A stretch of DNA of 6,166 nucleotides from Bacteroidales bacterium UBA5762 (GTDB taxonomy: Bacteria; Bacteroidota; Bacteroidia; Bacteroidales; TTA-H9). Below the pieces are notes generated by a model. The model did not search any database and had not been told where the DNA came from. It saw only the letters and a program-made list of their open reading frames with translations. How positions within the stretch are numbered: the stretch's first letter is position 1; every line of letters starts with the position of its first letter. The translations under genes and the position numbers were made by a program. Of this stretch, positions 1 through 6,063 are shown piece after piece. Location of the stretch: assembly GCA_002418865.1 (NCBI GenBank), contig DIEY01000099.1, positions 14,985 through 21,150 on the forward strand. The letters run 5' to 3'.

Positions 1-106
1 GAAGCTGGCGCCCGCAGTAAATTTTTTTTCACTTTTCGAGCTTATGTTGTTTTAAATTCGAAAATTACCATTCCTTTGCTTGCTAAATATTAATATTGCT
101 TAATTT
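1..106. other. Left-edge intergenic or gene-end sequence
   Basis: The first 20 bases are GC-rich compared with what follows and lead into a run of eight T at 22-29. This could be the tail of an upstream terminator or gene, but only a weak imperfect hairpin can be drawn because the window cuts it off. Plus-strand frame 1 is open from base 1 to a TAA at 91-93, about 30 codons, which might be the end of an upstream gene; frame 3 stops at 18-20. TAATATTG at 91-98 is one mismatch from the Bacteroidota TAnnTTTG -7 box, but no TTTG lies at the right distance, so I do not call a promoter. Confidence 0.3.
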
Positions 107-703
107 ATGCGAACTCTCAGAAAAATTTCTTTTTCCTCGATTCTCTTCTTTTATATTATTCAACTTAATGCTCAAAAAAACAGTGAATTGGGCATTCATT
201 TTGGTTTAATGGCCAACAGTTTGGTACCGAATGTAAATTTAATTGGAGGTCCTAGTTTTGATGGTAAAGGTGCATTTATGCTCGGGGTTAATTATGTAAG
301 AAATATTTCGGATTACTTTTCTTTCGAAACAGGTATTGGCTATTCTGAAAATAAAATTATAATCATACCCGCACCTGGTTTAGGGTTAATGCCATCAGAG
401 AAGTCAATTCACTTGATTTCATTGCCAATTTTAGGAAATTTCAAGTTTTCAAGATATTTTTTCTTAAGTGGTGGATTTTTAACAGATATAGAAATAAATC
501 ATTCCAGCATACAATCTACACATCCACAATCTGGAATAGGGATTTACCTCGGAGTAGGTGGTCAATATAATAAAGAAGGAATTATATTAAAGCTGATTCC
601 TTTTGCTCAGCGACATGCCATTATTCCATTCCAACCTGAAAAATATCAACAACATCTCACGGAAGTTGGATTTATGCTAGTATTTGGCTATAAATTTTAT
701 TGA
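107..703 (+). CDS. Small outer-membrane beta-barrel protein (PorT-like/OMP_b-brl type)
   Basis: This is a 198-residue secreted protein. Residues 1-22 form a Sec signal peptide: a basic N-terminus (MRTLRK), a hydrophobic core and a LNA-Q cleavage site typical of Bacteroidota. The rest shows alternating polar/hydrophobic strands rich in Gly and aromatic residues (for example LGVNYVRNISDYFSFETGIGY at about 59-79 without its last few residues) and ends in GYKFY, a terminal aromatic strand as BamA-inserted barrels have. Length and pattern fit the eight-stranded 'outer membrane beta-barrel' families of this phylum. The family has no single function, so the role (adhesin, pore or structural) is unknown. 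The ATG at 107 is the natural start because the signal peptide begins there; the preceding bases are AT-rich with no Shine-Dalgarno site. It converges on the next gene with a 43-base gap and is not part of the B12 operon. Confidence 0.75.
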   Translation: MRTLRKISFSSILFFYIIQLNAQKNSELGIHFGLMANSLVPNVNLIGGPSFDGKGAFMLGVNYVRNISDYFSFETGIGYSENKIIIIPAPGLGLMPSEKSIHLISLPILGNFKFSRYFFLSGGFLTDIEINHSSIQSTHPQSGIGIYLGVGGQYNKEGIILKLIPFAQRHAIIPFQPEKYQQHLTEVGFMLVFGYKFY

Positions 704-714
704 AGAGATTAGAA

Positions 715-732
715 AAATTTTTAGCTAAATTT
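715..732. terminator. Possible bidirectional AT-rich hairpin between convergent genes
   Basis: AAATTT at 715-720 and 727-732 can pair around a six-base loop, and the overlapping TTTAGCTAAA at 720-729 is a perfect palindrome. It sits midway in the 43-base gap between two convergent stop codons, where a shared terminator would be expected. The stem is short and purely A/T, so the call rests mainly on position. Confidence 0.25.
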
Positions 733-746
733 CTTAGAGGAGAATT

Positions 747-1718
747 TTAGAATTTATAATTGAATCCAATACCGAAACTCTCCTTAAATTGCAGACGCGG
801 TCCTTCACCTACTACTACTTGTTGCCCATCTACTTCGGCATATTGTTTTATCTTGATATCATGATCGTAAAGTAAGTTAAGCCTTAAATTTGAGCTTAAA
901 AATTTATTGATATGAAAATTAATGAGTGCATCCCAATTCATATCAATATTCCATCTGTTATGAATGTTTTCATCGAGATAGTTGTTGTAAAGAATTAATC
1001 GACTTTCGATGCTTACATTAGTAAAAATTTCACGCTTCAGCTGGGCATTGACATTAATGCCAAATTCTGGTTTGATTTTTTCACCTGGGGTTAATACAAC
1101 AGGGACAGAATCATTGGAATATACTGCTGGTTTTACTCCAAATGAACCTTTATTGGCAAGCTCTTCATTCAGTACGAAAGTGCATCGTCCAGAGGCGGGT
1201 GAAATAAAGATACTGAAGTTATCGGAAGGTTTGTATTGTAATCCTAACGAAAGAGTAAGATAACCAGGAGCCATAAAAGTTGAAATCAAAGTTGAATCGT
1301 CGGGATAACGATAACCATTGGTAAACTGAGATTTGAAGTTGACCATTGTGGTATAATTCCACTTATTATAAGCTTTGTAGCCAAATGTGCTTGTATAATC
1401 GATTTTATCTTCTGTTTTTCTGAGGTCTCTTTCTTGTGTGCGAAGTACACCCAGTCCTAATATTAAATTTCGTTCCGAATTAAATTTTTTCCATTCATGG
1501 GTAACTTTTACATTGAGCCATGCTGAACCACTTAAACTGCTTTCACCTCCTTCGGCCCAATTGCTGAAATGCAATTGATTAAAAGTAAGTGTGCTGTTAC
1601 CAGTTAATTTCCATAACCTCGTACTGTCGGAATTATCTTCCGAGCCTGCCTTTAAGAAGATACCCATCAATATAAAAACAACTAATAAGCTAAATTTTTT
1701 CATTTTTTTATTCTGCAT
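747..1718 (-). CDS. DUF3078 domain outer-membrane protein
   Basis: This is a 323-residue protein of the DUF3078 family, a Bacteroidota-specific group predicted to form outer-membrane beta-barrels; no function is established. A signal peptide covers about residues 6-25 (MKKFSLLVVF core). Family hallmarks visible in order are FSNWAEGGESSLSG at 51-64, RKTEDKIDY with GYKA at 100-116, FMAPGYLTLSLGLQYKP at 148-164 and ISPASGRCTFV at 172-182, followed by further amphipathic strands and a final NYKF. Start choice: the ATG at 1718 gives MQNKK before a second ATG at 1703; the second one yields the more typical signal peptide (MKKF) and has a strongly A-rich upstream stretch, so initiation at 1703 is equally likely. 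It lies on the same strand as the OsmC gene, but the 269-base spacer suggests a separate transcript. No clear TAnnTTTG promoter was found upstream. Confidence 0.88.
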   Translation of the reverse strand: MQNKKMKKFSLLVVFILMGIFLKAGSEDNSDSTRLWKLTGNSTLTFNQLHFSNWAEGGESSLSGSAWLNVKVTHEWKKFNSERNLILGLGVLRTQERDLRKTEDKIDYTSTFGYKAYNKWNYTTMVNFKSQFTNGYRYPDDSTLISTFMAPGYLTLSLGLQYKPSDNFSIFISPASGRCTFVLNEELANKGSFGVKPAVYSNDSVPVVLTPGEKIKPEFGINVNAQLKREIFTNVSIESRLILYNNYLDENIHNRWNIDMNWDALINFHINKFLSSNLRLNLLYDHDIKIKQYAEVDGQQVVVGEGPRLQFKESFGIGFNYKF

Positions 1719-1725
1719 TTATATT

Positions 1726-1748
1726 GTTCAGCTTACTTCTTACTGAAC
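1726..1748 (-). repeat. Inverted repeat in the DUF3078 5' leader
   Basis: Perfect six-base arms GTTCAG (1726-1731) and CTGAAC (1743-1748) flank an 11-base centre. The repeat lies 8-30 bases upstream of the ATG at 1718. In the mRNA it could fold over the ribosome landing area; in DNA it could be an operator. The short arms make chance quite possible. Confidence 0.3.
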
Positions 1749-1925
1749 GGAAAAATTATTGAGAGCTCAGAACACTGATTCTATATAATTTCTATCAATT
1801 TTGATTTTTTTTAAAGAAAATAAAATTAAAATTTTATTAGTCACGTTTTTAATATTAATAAAAGGTTTAATGTGTATTTTAATGCAATAATAAGTCGTCT
1901 TTTTTTAATAAGAAATATCTATGCG

Positions 1926-1958
1926 CTTTTCTGTAATGTTTATCATTTATCAGAAAAG
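1926..1958 (-). terminator. Hairpin downstream of the osmC-like gene
   Basis: Eight-base perfect arms CTTTTCTG (1926-1933) and CAGAAAAG (1951-1958) enclose a second stem AATG/CATT (1935-1938 with 1944-1947) around a five-base loop, with a small asymmetric internal loop between them. It begins about 30 bases after the OsmC stop codon, the right place for the 3' end of the B12 operon transcript. Neither strand has a U-run straight after it, so it may be a processing or stability hairpin rather than a classical intrinsic terminator. Confidence 0.4.
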
Positions 1959-1987
1959 AAGAAAAGTAAATTTAGTTCCTTTACGGC

Positions 1988-2404
1988 CTAATCTTCTATT
2001 CGCATTTCGTAGGAAATATTAGCAGCTTTTCTGAGCATGGCCGAAACGCCACAATAACGTTCTTGCGAAAGATCGATGGCTTTCTGAAGTTTATCTATAG
2101 GCAGATTTTGGCCTTTGAAAATGTAAATCAACTTAATAGTATGATAAACCTTTGGATGTTCTTGAGTGACTTCCGCCTCCACTTCTATTCTAAAGTTTTG
2201 TGGACTAACGTGCATCTTGTTAAGAATAGAAATTACGTCCATGGCAGTACATCCAGCCAGAGCCGCCAGAACAAGAGGTTTGGGTCGAGGACCGCGATCA
2301 TGGCCACCAGCGCTTTCTAATGCATCCATAACGATTTGATGGCCGTTTACATTGGCTTCGAAGGTCATGTCTTCCAACCAATTCAAAGAAACTTTTTCAC
2401 TCAT
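1988..2404 (-). CDS. OsmC family protein, YhfA-like subgroup
   Basis: This is a 138-residue cytoplasmic protein of the OsmC/Ohr superfamily, whose members reduce hydroperoxides with a reactive cysteine pair. Both cysteines are present in their family settings: Cys52 in LAGCTAMDVISIL on the central helix and Cys118 in ERYCGVSAML. Overall layout, length (family about 130-140) and the motifs GHQIVMDA, PKPLVLAALAGCTAMDV and VDLS-like AIDLSQERYC resemble E. coli YhfA more than the organic-hydroperoxide-specific Ohr. The YhfA subgroup's true substrate is not settled. The gene starts 21 bases after the btuG stop with no visible terminator or promoter between, so it is probably cotranscribed with btuB and btuG and would come under the B12 riboswitch. 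The upstream bases (AAAAAATCTCAAGTT) are A-rich with no Shine-Dalgarno site. The family call is firm; its link to B12 is inference. Confidence 0.93.
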   Translation of the reverse strand: MSEKVSLNWLEDMTFEANVNGHQIVMDALESAGGHDRGPRPKPLVLAALAGCTAMDVISILNKMHVSPQNFRIEVEAEVTQEHPKVYHTIKLIYIFKGQNLPIDKLQKAIDLSQERYCGVSAMLRKAANISYEMRIED

Positions 2405-2425
2405 AACTTGAGATTTTTTGCAAAG

Positions 2426-3481
2426 TTATTCATTCCATAAAAAACTCGAAGGAATCATACCGGCTTGAAAAGTGGACAAAAGCTGTCCCGATCGCGAATA
2501 AACGTAAATATTTCCATTTTGTTGATAATCTAATGGATCAGATAAAAGAATGTAGTTTCCTGCATCTAAACCATATAAACTTCTGTTATTCGCCTGAATG
2601 AAGGGCAATGATGGAAGATCATTGTCTGCTATTCCCATGCGATACACATCTTTGTTTAAATAAAATAATGTATCGCGACTTGGGTTAATGCACAAACGAG
2701 TAGGGTAAGGTTGATTCCCAAAAAATTCTAATTTTTTCAGAATCTCACCCTGAGGATTCATGCAGTAAAGTGCTGGAGTTTCTTCGTAAAAAAATCCCCC
2801 ACTGCATAAAATCCAGATATTGCCATTTTTATCGATAGCAGCACTATTGGGTTCCTTTGTAAGTATAACTGATTTTATTGCACTATCTGACAGTGCATCA
2901 ATGATAGTTACAGTATTATTGAGGCTATCATTCAGTGATGACCAGTTGAGTGCAAAAATATAATTACCAGCTTCGATGAGATATTCACAGGATTTACCAG
3001 TGGATATTTCCTTGATTGTTTGTCCCGTCAAAGTATCGATTACGTAAAGAGATTCCTTGTAAAGATCACTGAGATATGCCTTGCCATTTGTGTGAAATAG
3101 AAGATAACGTGGAGATGTGAAACCTGTTAGTGTCATTATTGATTTGAAATCTTTCGACTTCACGATTTCAATTTTACCGGAATTGTTTACTACAATCCAA
3201 ATTTTATTTCCAACTTTATTCATGCTTTGGGCTACATCTCCCAATGGTCGCTGATTGGCAGTAAAAAATATATCATGAAGAACTTCTTTTGTGTCCAAAT
3301 CATAAAAATCAATACTTGCATTTGCTTGCTGGAAAAGTCCTTCATTAATGATAAAAAAGCCTCTACGTCCCGAAAAATTATTTTCAGAAGAATTTTCTGG
3401 ATTCTCGGGTTCATCGCTACATGCTGAAATGAACATGACAAAGAAAAAACAAAGAAAGTAAAAGAAATTTTTGTAATGCAT
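2426..3481 (-). CDS. btuG: BtuG-like surface lipoprotein, cobalamin-binding beta-propeller (YncE/DUF5074-like)
   Basis: This is a 351-residue lipoprotein. Residues 1-20 are a lipoprotein signal peptide with lipobox ISAC and lipidated Cys21. The next residues, SDEPE, are acidic as in the Bacteroidota export signal that sends lipoproteins to the cell surface. The mature part shows repeated YncE-like blades (FYDLDTKEV at 59-67, YVIDTLTGQTIKEI at 146-159, VTIIDALSDSAIKSV at 191-205, IYVYSRSGQLLSTF at 325-338). BtuG-type motifs include GFFIINEGLF (41-50), LGDVAQSM (80-87), VVNNSGKIEIV (97-107) and a C-terminal GMIPSSF (341-347). In characterised Bacteroides, BtuG is a seven-bladed propeller that caps BtuB and binds cobalamin with very high affinity; about 350 residues is the normal size. 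It begins 14 bases after the btuB stop, under the same B12 riboswitch, which strongly supports the assignment. Binding residues cannot be verified here. Confidence 0.88.
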   Translation of the reverse strand: MHYKNFFYFLCFFFVMFISACSDEPENPENSSENNFSGRRGFFIINEGLFQQANASIDFYDLDTKEVLHDIFFTANQRPLGDVAQSMNKVGNKIWIVVNNSGKIEIVKSKDFKSIMTLTGFTSPRYLLFHTNGKAYLSDLYKESLYVIDTLTGQTIKEISTGKSCEYLIEAGNYIFALNWSSLNDSLNNTVTIIDALSDSAIKSVILTKEPNSAAIDKNGNIWILCSGGFFYEETPALYCMNPQGEILKKLEFFGNQPYPTRLCINPSRDTLFYLNKDVYRMGIADNDLPSLPFIQANNRSLYGLDAGNYILLSDPLDYQQNGNIYVYSRSGQLLSTFQAGMIPSSFLWNE

Positions 3482-3506
3482 AGGTTTTTAAGGTTTTAAT
3501 GGTTTA
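3482..3506 (-). repeat. Short repeated unit at the btuB/btuG junction
   Basis: Read on the minus strand, the junction holds AAACC units spaced about eight or nine bases apart: TAAACCA, then TTAAAACCT, then TAAAAACCT directly before the btuG ATG. The array spans the btuB stop codon (3498-3496). It supplies the A-rich upstream sequence that helps translation in this phylum, in place of a Shine-Dalgarno site. It may be no more than low-complexity sequence. Confidence 0.3.
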
Positions 3507-5445
3507 ACAAAAAACTAAATCCAAGATGGAAATATCGACCTGGCATGGGTTGATAGGCGATATTTTCCCATTGAACATTCAATAAATTATAAAATTTTAA
3601 AGTAAGTTTAATTTCATGTTTTTTTACAGAAAAATGATAATCAAAGCTTACATCTTGAAGCAAATAAGGCTTTAATACGTAACTTTCGTTGTAGTTTATA
3701 AAACGTTTGCCTATGTAATTCATCGAATAAATAAAGCCGAAACTATGATGAACGAGATAGAGAGAAAAGTTTCCAATATGTTGTGGAGTATATGGCAACT
3801 GAAGTTGCCTCTCCTGATGGTCATCCTCGGTTTCTTCATTAGTAATATTGAAAGCATAGGAAAGTCGGCTATTCAATGAGGTTTTGCTCCATGTACAGCC
3901 TATGTCCATTAAAATTTCGAAACCGCTGGCTTTTACATGTTTTAAATTGGAGGGTTTCCAAATAGAAATCATTACACTATCGGGCATCCATGCTATCCAA
4001 TCTTTTATTCGAGACGAATAGGCATTAACCTGTAAGCCGAAAGAAATTCGATTGAGCAAATTTTGTTGGAAACGCAAGCCCGATTCGAGATGATGACTGA
4101 TTTCTGGTTTTAAATTAGGATTACCTCCCGGAACCCAATACAAATCATTTAAGGCTGGTATTCTCGAATTTTTAGCGAAAGCCATGTAAAAAGCAAGATT
4201 TTTAGTGGCTGTAGGAAATAATTCAACACCAACAATAGGAAGAAGAGGTGTTGAGGTGGATTCTGCGATTTCTTTCCTCATGCCTGCATATAGATTGACA
4301 AAAGAGCCAAGATGATGATTTAGTTTTATCCATAGGGAGGTGATATTTCGATTGATATTATTGGCATAGTTTGCAGTACGGGCCACTTGCGATTGAAACC
4401 GGATTTCAGATTCGAGATGTGTGTTATTTTTCCAATATTTGGATGCATTCATTATTAAAAATCCCTGATGAGTAGTGTAAGTGGAATTAATTGCGGCTAA
4501 TTTGTTCTGGTAATTCATATAATTATAAGTCCAAGCTGATTTCAAACCAAGACGAAATTGATTCTTGCTCTGATGACGCCATGACGCCATTATTCGGGCA
4601 TCATCCGATTTCATCTTTTCATTTTCAGGTAATTGGACCGACGAAATGGGAGAGGGGATATCTCTATGTAATGATTGTGTAAAAATGTGAATTTCAATGC
4701 TATTTAAACTATCTGTATTCAAATAGAAATCTTCGCCAACCAGCCATTGATGATTACTTGCCCCAACTCTTTTCTCTTTTCTGGGTTCTGCAAGCGTATT
4801 GTTAATGTATTCGAAATCATTATCAGCCGACTGAAATCTCGTATAAAATTTCGATTGAAGAGTTTTATATCTTATCGCTGCTTTACCACCATAGCTTTGA
4901 TAACCAAAACTGCCCGTTTCAATATTAGCTTCACAACGGTTATTCTCGTTCCATCTCAGATTGTTGTTGATTTCTATGCTCCCACCCAGTCCACCACTTC
5001 CTTTTTCTAAAGAAACCAAGCCTGGTAAGATCAATATTTCATCTCCACTCATCACCGGGATTGTAGAAAAATCGGTTTGGCCTGTTCCGGCAGCATTAAT
5101 AGGAACCCCATTCCAGTAAATCTGTGTTTGAGCTGCATTGGTACCCCGAAGTGTGATAGTTGATGTATTGCCGGGTCCATAATCTTTCAAATAAATTGGA
5201 GCAACTTTTTGAAGCATTTCACCCAAGCTTCTTTCCTTCTGGGCTTCCATCACAATCTTTGGAATCCTGTAGGTCGAAAAATGAGTTTCCTCAATATGTT
5301 TGGCCGAAACCGTGATGCTTTTCAGTTTGATGGTATCGGGGTAAATCTTATTATGATAAGAGTGCACGATTTGTAAAGAATCGCTTTGAACATGAGCAAT
5401 CGAAGAGTTATCCTGACTAAGCACTCTATCGAAGATAAGCATCAT
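3496..5445 (-). CDS. btuB: BtuB-type TonB-dependent cobalamin receptor
   Basis: This is an outer-membrane receptor that imports cobalamin or other corrinoids with energy from TonB-ExbBD. From the ATG at 5445 it has 649 residues. A TonB-box-like segment, SITVSAK, lies at 43-49. A plug domain follows at about 60-162, with LGEMLQKVAPIYLKDYG, the conserved ITLRGTNAAQTQIYWNGVPI at 97-116 and the turn GSGGLGGSIEI at 149-159. The 22-strand barrel fills about 170-649, ending in GRYFHLGFSFLLNH. There is no N-terminal carboxypeptidase-like or SusC-type extension, so it is a compact BtuB-class receptor. Substrate assignment rests mainly on the upstream cobalamin riboswitch and the adjacent btuG. Oddity: with this ATG the signal peptide is cut short (MMLIFDRVLSQ); the in-frame sequence upstream continues a hydrophobic core without an ATG, GTG or TTG, so the true N-terminus is probably longer. 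Confidence 0.93.
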   Translation of the reverse strand: MMLIFDRVLSQDNSSIAHVQSDSLQIVHSYHNKIYPDTIKLKSITVSAKHIEETHFSTYRIPKIVMEAQKERSLGEMLQKVAPIYLKDYGPGNTSTITLRGTNAAQTQIYWNGVPINAAGTGQTDFSTIPVMSGDEILILPGLVSLEKGSGGLGGSIEINNNLRWNENNRCEANIETGSFGYQSYGGKAAIRYKTLQSKFYTRFQSADNDFEYINNTLAEPRKEKRVGASNHQWLVGEDFYLNTDSLNSIEIHIFTQSLHRDIPSPISSVQLPENEKMKSDDARIMASWRHQSKNQFRLGLKSAWTYNYMNYQNKLAAINSTYTTHQGFLIMNASKYWKNNTHLESEIRFQSQVARTANYANNINRNITSLWIKLNHHLGSFVNLYAGMRKEIAESTSTPLLPIVGVELFPTATKNLAFYMAFAKNSRIPALNDLYWVPGGNPNLKPEISHHLESGLRFQQNLLNRISFGLQVNAYSSRIKDWIAWMPDSVMISIWKPSNLKHVKASGFEILMDIGCTWSKTSLNSRLSYAFNITNEETEDDHQERQLQLPYTPQHIGNFSLYLVHHSFGFIYSMNYIGKRFINYNESYVLKPYLLQDVSFDYHFSVKKHEIKLTLKFYNLLNVQWENIAYQPMPGRYFHLGFSFLLNH

Positions 5446-5502
5446 CAGTAGAAATATAAGTCCATATCGAAGCTGAGTAGAAATGATATAAAATTTTAAA
5501 GT
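5446..5502 (-). other. In-frame hydrophobic N-terminal extension of btuB lacking a canonical start
   Basis: Nineteen codons directly upstream of the btuB ATG are open and in frame, back to a TGA at 5505-5503. They encode KFYIISTQLRYGLIFLL after two codons, which joined to MMLIFDRVLSQ makes a textbook signal peptide: a basic residue (Arg in QLRYG), a long hydrophobic core and an LSQ end. The stretch has no ATG, GTG or TTG; ATT at 5484-5482 would give a 23-residue leader if used as a rare start. An ATG at 5531 in another frame (MNLKILFPIEL, stop at 5498-5496) could supply the start if one base were missing or extra near the AAAATTTT run. A six-codon frame from ATG 5465 ends in a TGA that shares its last A with the btuB ATG. 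Confidence 0.55.
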
Positions 5503-5568
5503 TCAATAGGAAATAGAATCTTCAAATTCATTGAATAGTCAGTATTGTATTTGATTCAATTTGCTTTT

Positions 5569-5739
5569 TTAAGGGTTGTATGTTTGAACCTCCACATAAT
5601 CATTATGGAGGGGAAATAATTTTAAAACTTCTCTATTATTTGAAGCGACTGAAGAATAAGGGAGATTTTGCCAAAGATGAGTTTTCTCCGCACTTGGAAA
5701 CTTGAAAAAATAAAAGCAAATAAGGTGTTTATTAAGCAT
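5569..5739 (-). CDS. Possible small ORF in the btuB leader, 56 codons, unknown function
   Basis: I do not recognise this product. The ATG frame gives 56 residues beginning MLNKHLICFYFFKF and ending VEVQTYNP, and the same frame is open upstream to a TAA at 5844-5842, giving 90 stop-free codons in AT-rich DNA (reading EFYNPGFEVKDVHSF further up). There is a short hydrophobic patch at residues 6-14 and otherwise an ordinary mixed composition with Trp, His and Pro. It lies on the transcript between the riboswitch and btuB, 123 bases before the receptor ATG, so it would be B12-controlled. It may be a real small protein, the 3' remnant of a decayed gene (the upstream open part has no start codon), or chance. 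Confidence 0.3.
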   Translation of the reverse strand: MLNKHLICFYFFKFPSAEKTHLWQNLPYSSVASNNREVLKLFPLHNDYVEVQTYNP

Positions 5740-5835
5740 AATGATAGATTTTAGGTAACTAAATGAATGAACATCTTTTACCTCAAAACCCGGATTGTAA
5801 AACTCTGGAAAATTTGCTATACTCAGGAATTTCCC

Positions 5836-5856
5836 AAGCTTTTAACCCGAAAGCTT
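5836..5856 (-). promoter_or_regulatory. Hairpin just 3' of the B12 aptamer (candidate expression platform)
   Basis: Perfect seven-base arms AAGCTTT (5836-5842) and AAAGCTT (5850-5856) enclose a seven-base loop, starting 20 bases after the B12 box. The next transcript segment can form another stem, GGAAATT with AATTTTCC (bulged), so alternative folds are possible. There is no U-run after either stem. This is the natural place for the structure that responds to ligand binding, but no pairing with the aptamer was demonstrated. Confidence 0.35.
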
Positions 5857-5868
5857 TGATTGTAGCAG

Positions 5869-6063
5869 TTGCTTTTGGCAGGTCTTCTGACTTTCCCATC
5901 CCCGAGGCCTTCCCATCGTACTCATGCTTAGCATTTTTTCCAACAGTGGCGCAGGTTTCGGGGACTTTTATTTTCGGGACTACAGCAGCGGGTACTGTTC
6001 CGGACTTCCTTGGTAGGGCACCGGATTCCCTATTAAGCCCTTGAGGCACCATTAGCGTGGCAA
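5869..6063 (-). promoter_or_regulatory. Cobalamin (adenosylcobalamin-class) riboswitch
   Basis: Read on the minus strand, the conserved blocks appear in order: GGTGCC with GGGCTTAATAGGGAATCC (AATAGGGAA at 6034-6026), a TCCGG/CCGGA stem, ACAGTACCCGCTGCTGT with its ACAG/CTGT closure, the GCGCCACTG loop segment, GGGAAGGC, and the B12 box AAGTCAGAAGACCTGCC at 5893-5877 (consensus AAGCCAGGAGACCTGCC). CCCCGA (5963-5958) pairs with TCGGGG (5905-5900) to close the inner domain. B12 binding is expected to reduce expression of the downstream btuB-btuG-osmC-like operon. Ends are approximate: P1 is only TTGC/GCAA (6063-6060 with 5872-5869), and its 5' strand overlaps the promoter. The coding frames that cross this region on both strands are shadows. 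Confidence 0.96.

Larger units (their letters stand above)
1719..1987. other. AT-rich spacer between the osmC-like and DUF3078 genes
   Basis: This noncoding stretch should hold the end of the B12 operon and the start of the DUF3078 transcript. I see three inverted repeats: 1726-1748 just ahead of the DUF3078 start, an A/T-only hairpin at 1819-1838 (AATAAAA, six-base loop, TTTTATT), and a stronger hairpin at 1926-1958 just past the OsmC stop. No RNA gene and no match to the TAnnTTTG promoter on the minus strand are apparent. Confidence 0.6.
5446..5868 (-). promoter_or_regulatory. Long btuB leader between the riboswitch and the receptor gene
   Basis: About 420 bases separate the B12 aptamer from the annotated btuB ATG, unusually long for a simple ribosome-site switch. 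The leader holds a hairpin just after the aptamer (5836-5856), an open reading frame (5739-5569), a G/C-closed hairpin at 5589-5611 (CCTCC/GGAGG around an A/T centre) and the hydrophobic btuB extension. No hairpin followed by a clear U-run was found, so whether control is by transcription termination or by translation cannot be decided from the sequence. Confidence 0.5.

Noticed and set aside
1..93. Open plus-strand frame at the left edge as the end of an upstream gene
   Set aside because: Only 30 codons are visible with no motif, and other frames give equally plausible short endings.
1009..1263. Plus-strand frame inside the DUF3078 gene
   Set aside because: It is antisense to well-conserved DUF3078 motifs and shows no domain or signal of its own.
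2063..2320. Plus-strand frame antisense to the OsmC-like gene
   Set aside because: The minus-strand protein has both family cysteines and full-length homology features, so the antisense frame is a by-product.
3227..3441. Small frames on both strands overlapping the start of btuG
   Set aside because: They are shadows of the btuG lipoprotein signal peptide and first blade, which account for the region.
4491..5010. Two plus-strand frames antisense to btuB
   Set aside because: They lie opposite barrel and plug coding sequence with no start context or recognisable product.
5589..5611. CCTCC/GGAGG hairpin as an intrinsic terminator
   Set aside because: No U-run follows on either strand and the stem has a two-base bulge; it also lies inside the leader open frame.
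5763..6044. A 93-codon plus-strand reading frame opposite the riboswitch
   Set aside because: It is the complement of the structured aptamer, and the absence of stops follows from the locally GC-richer RNA.
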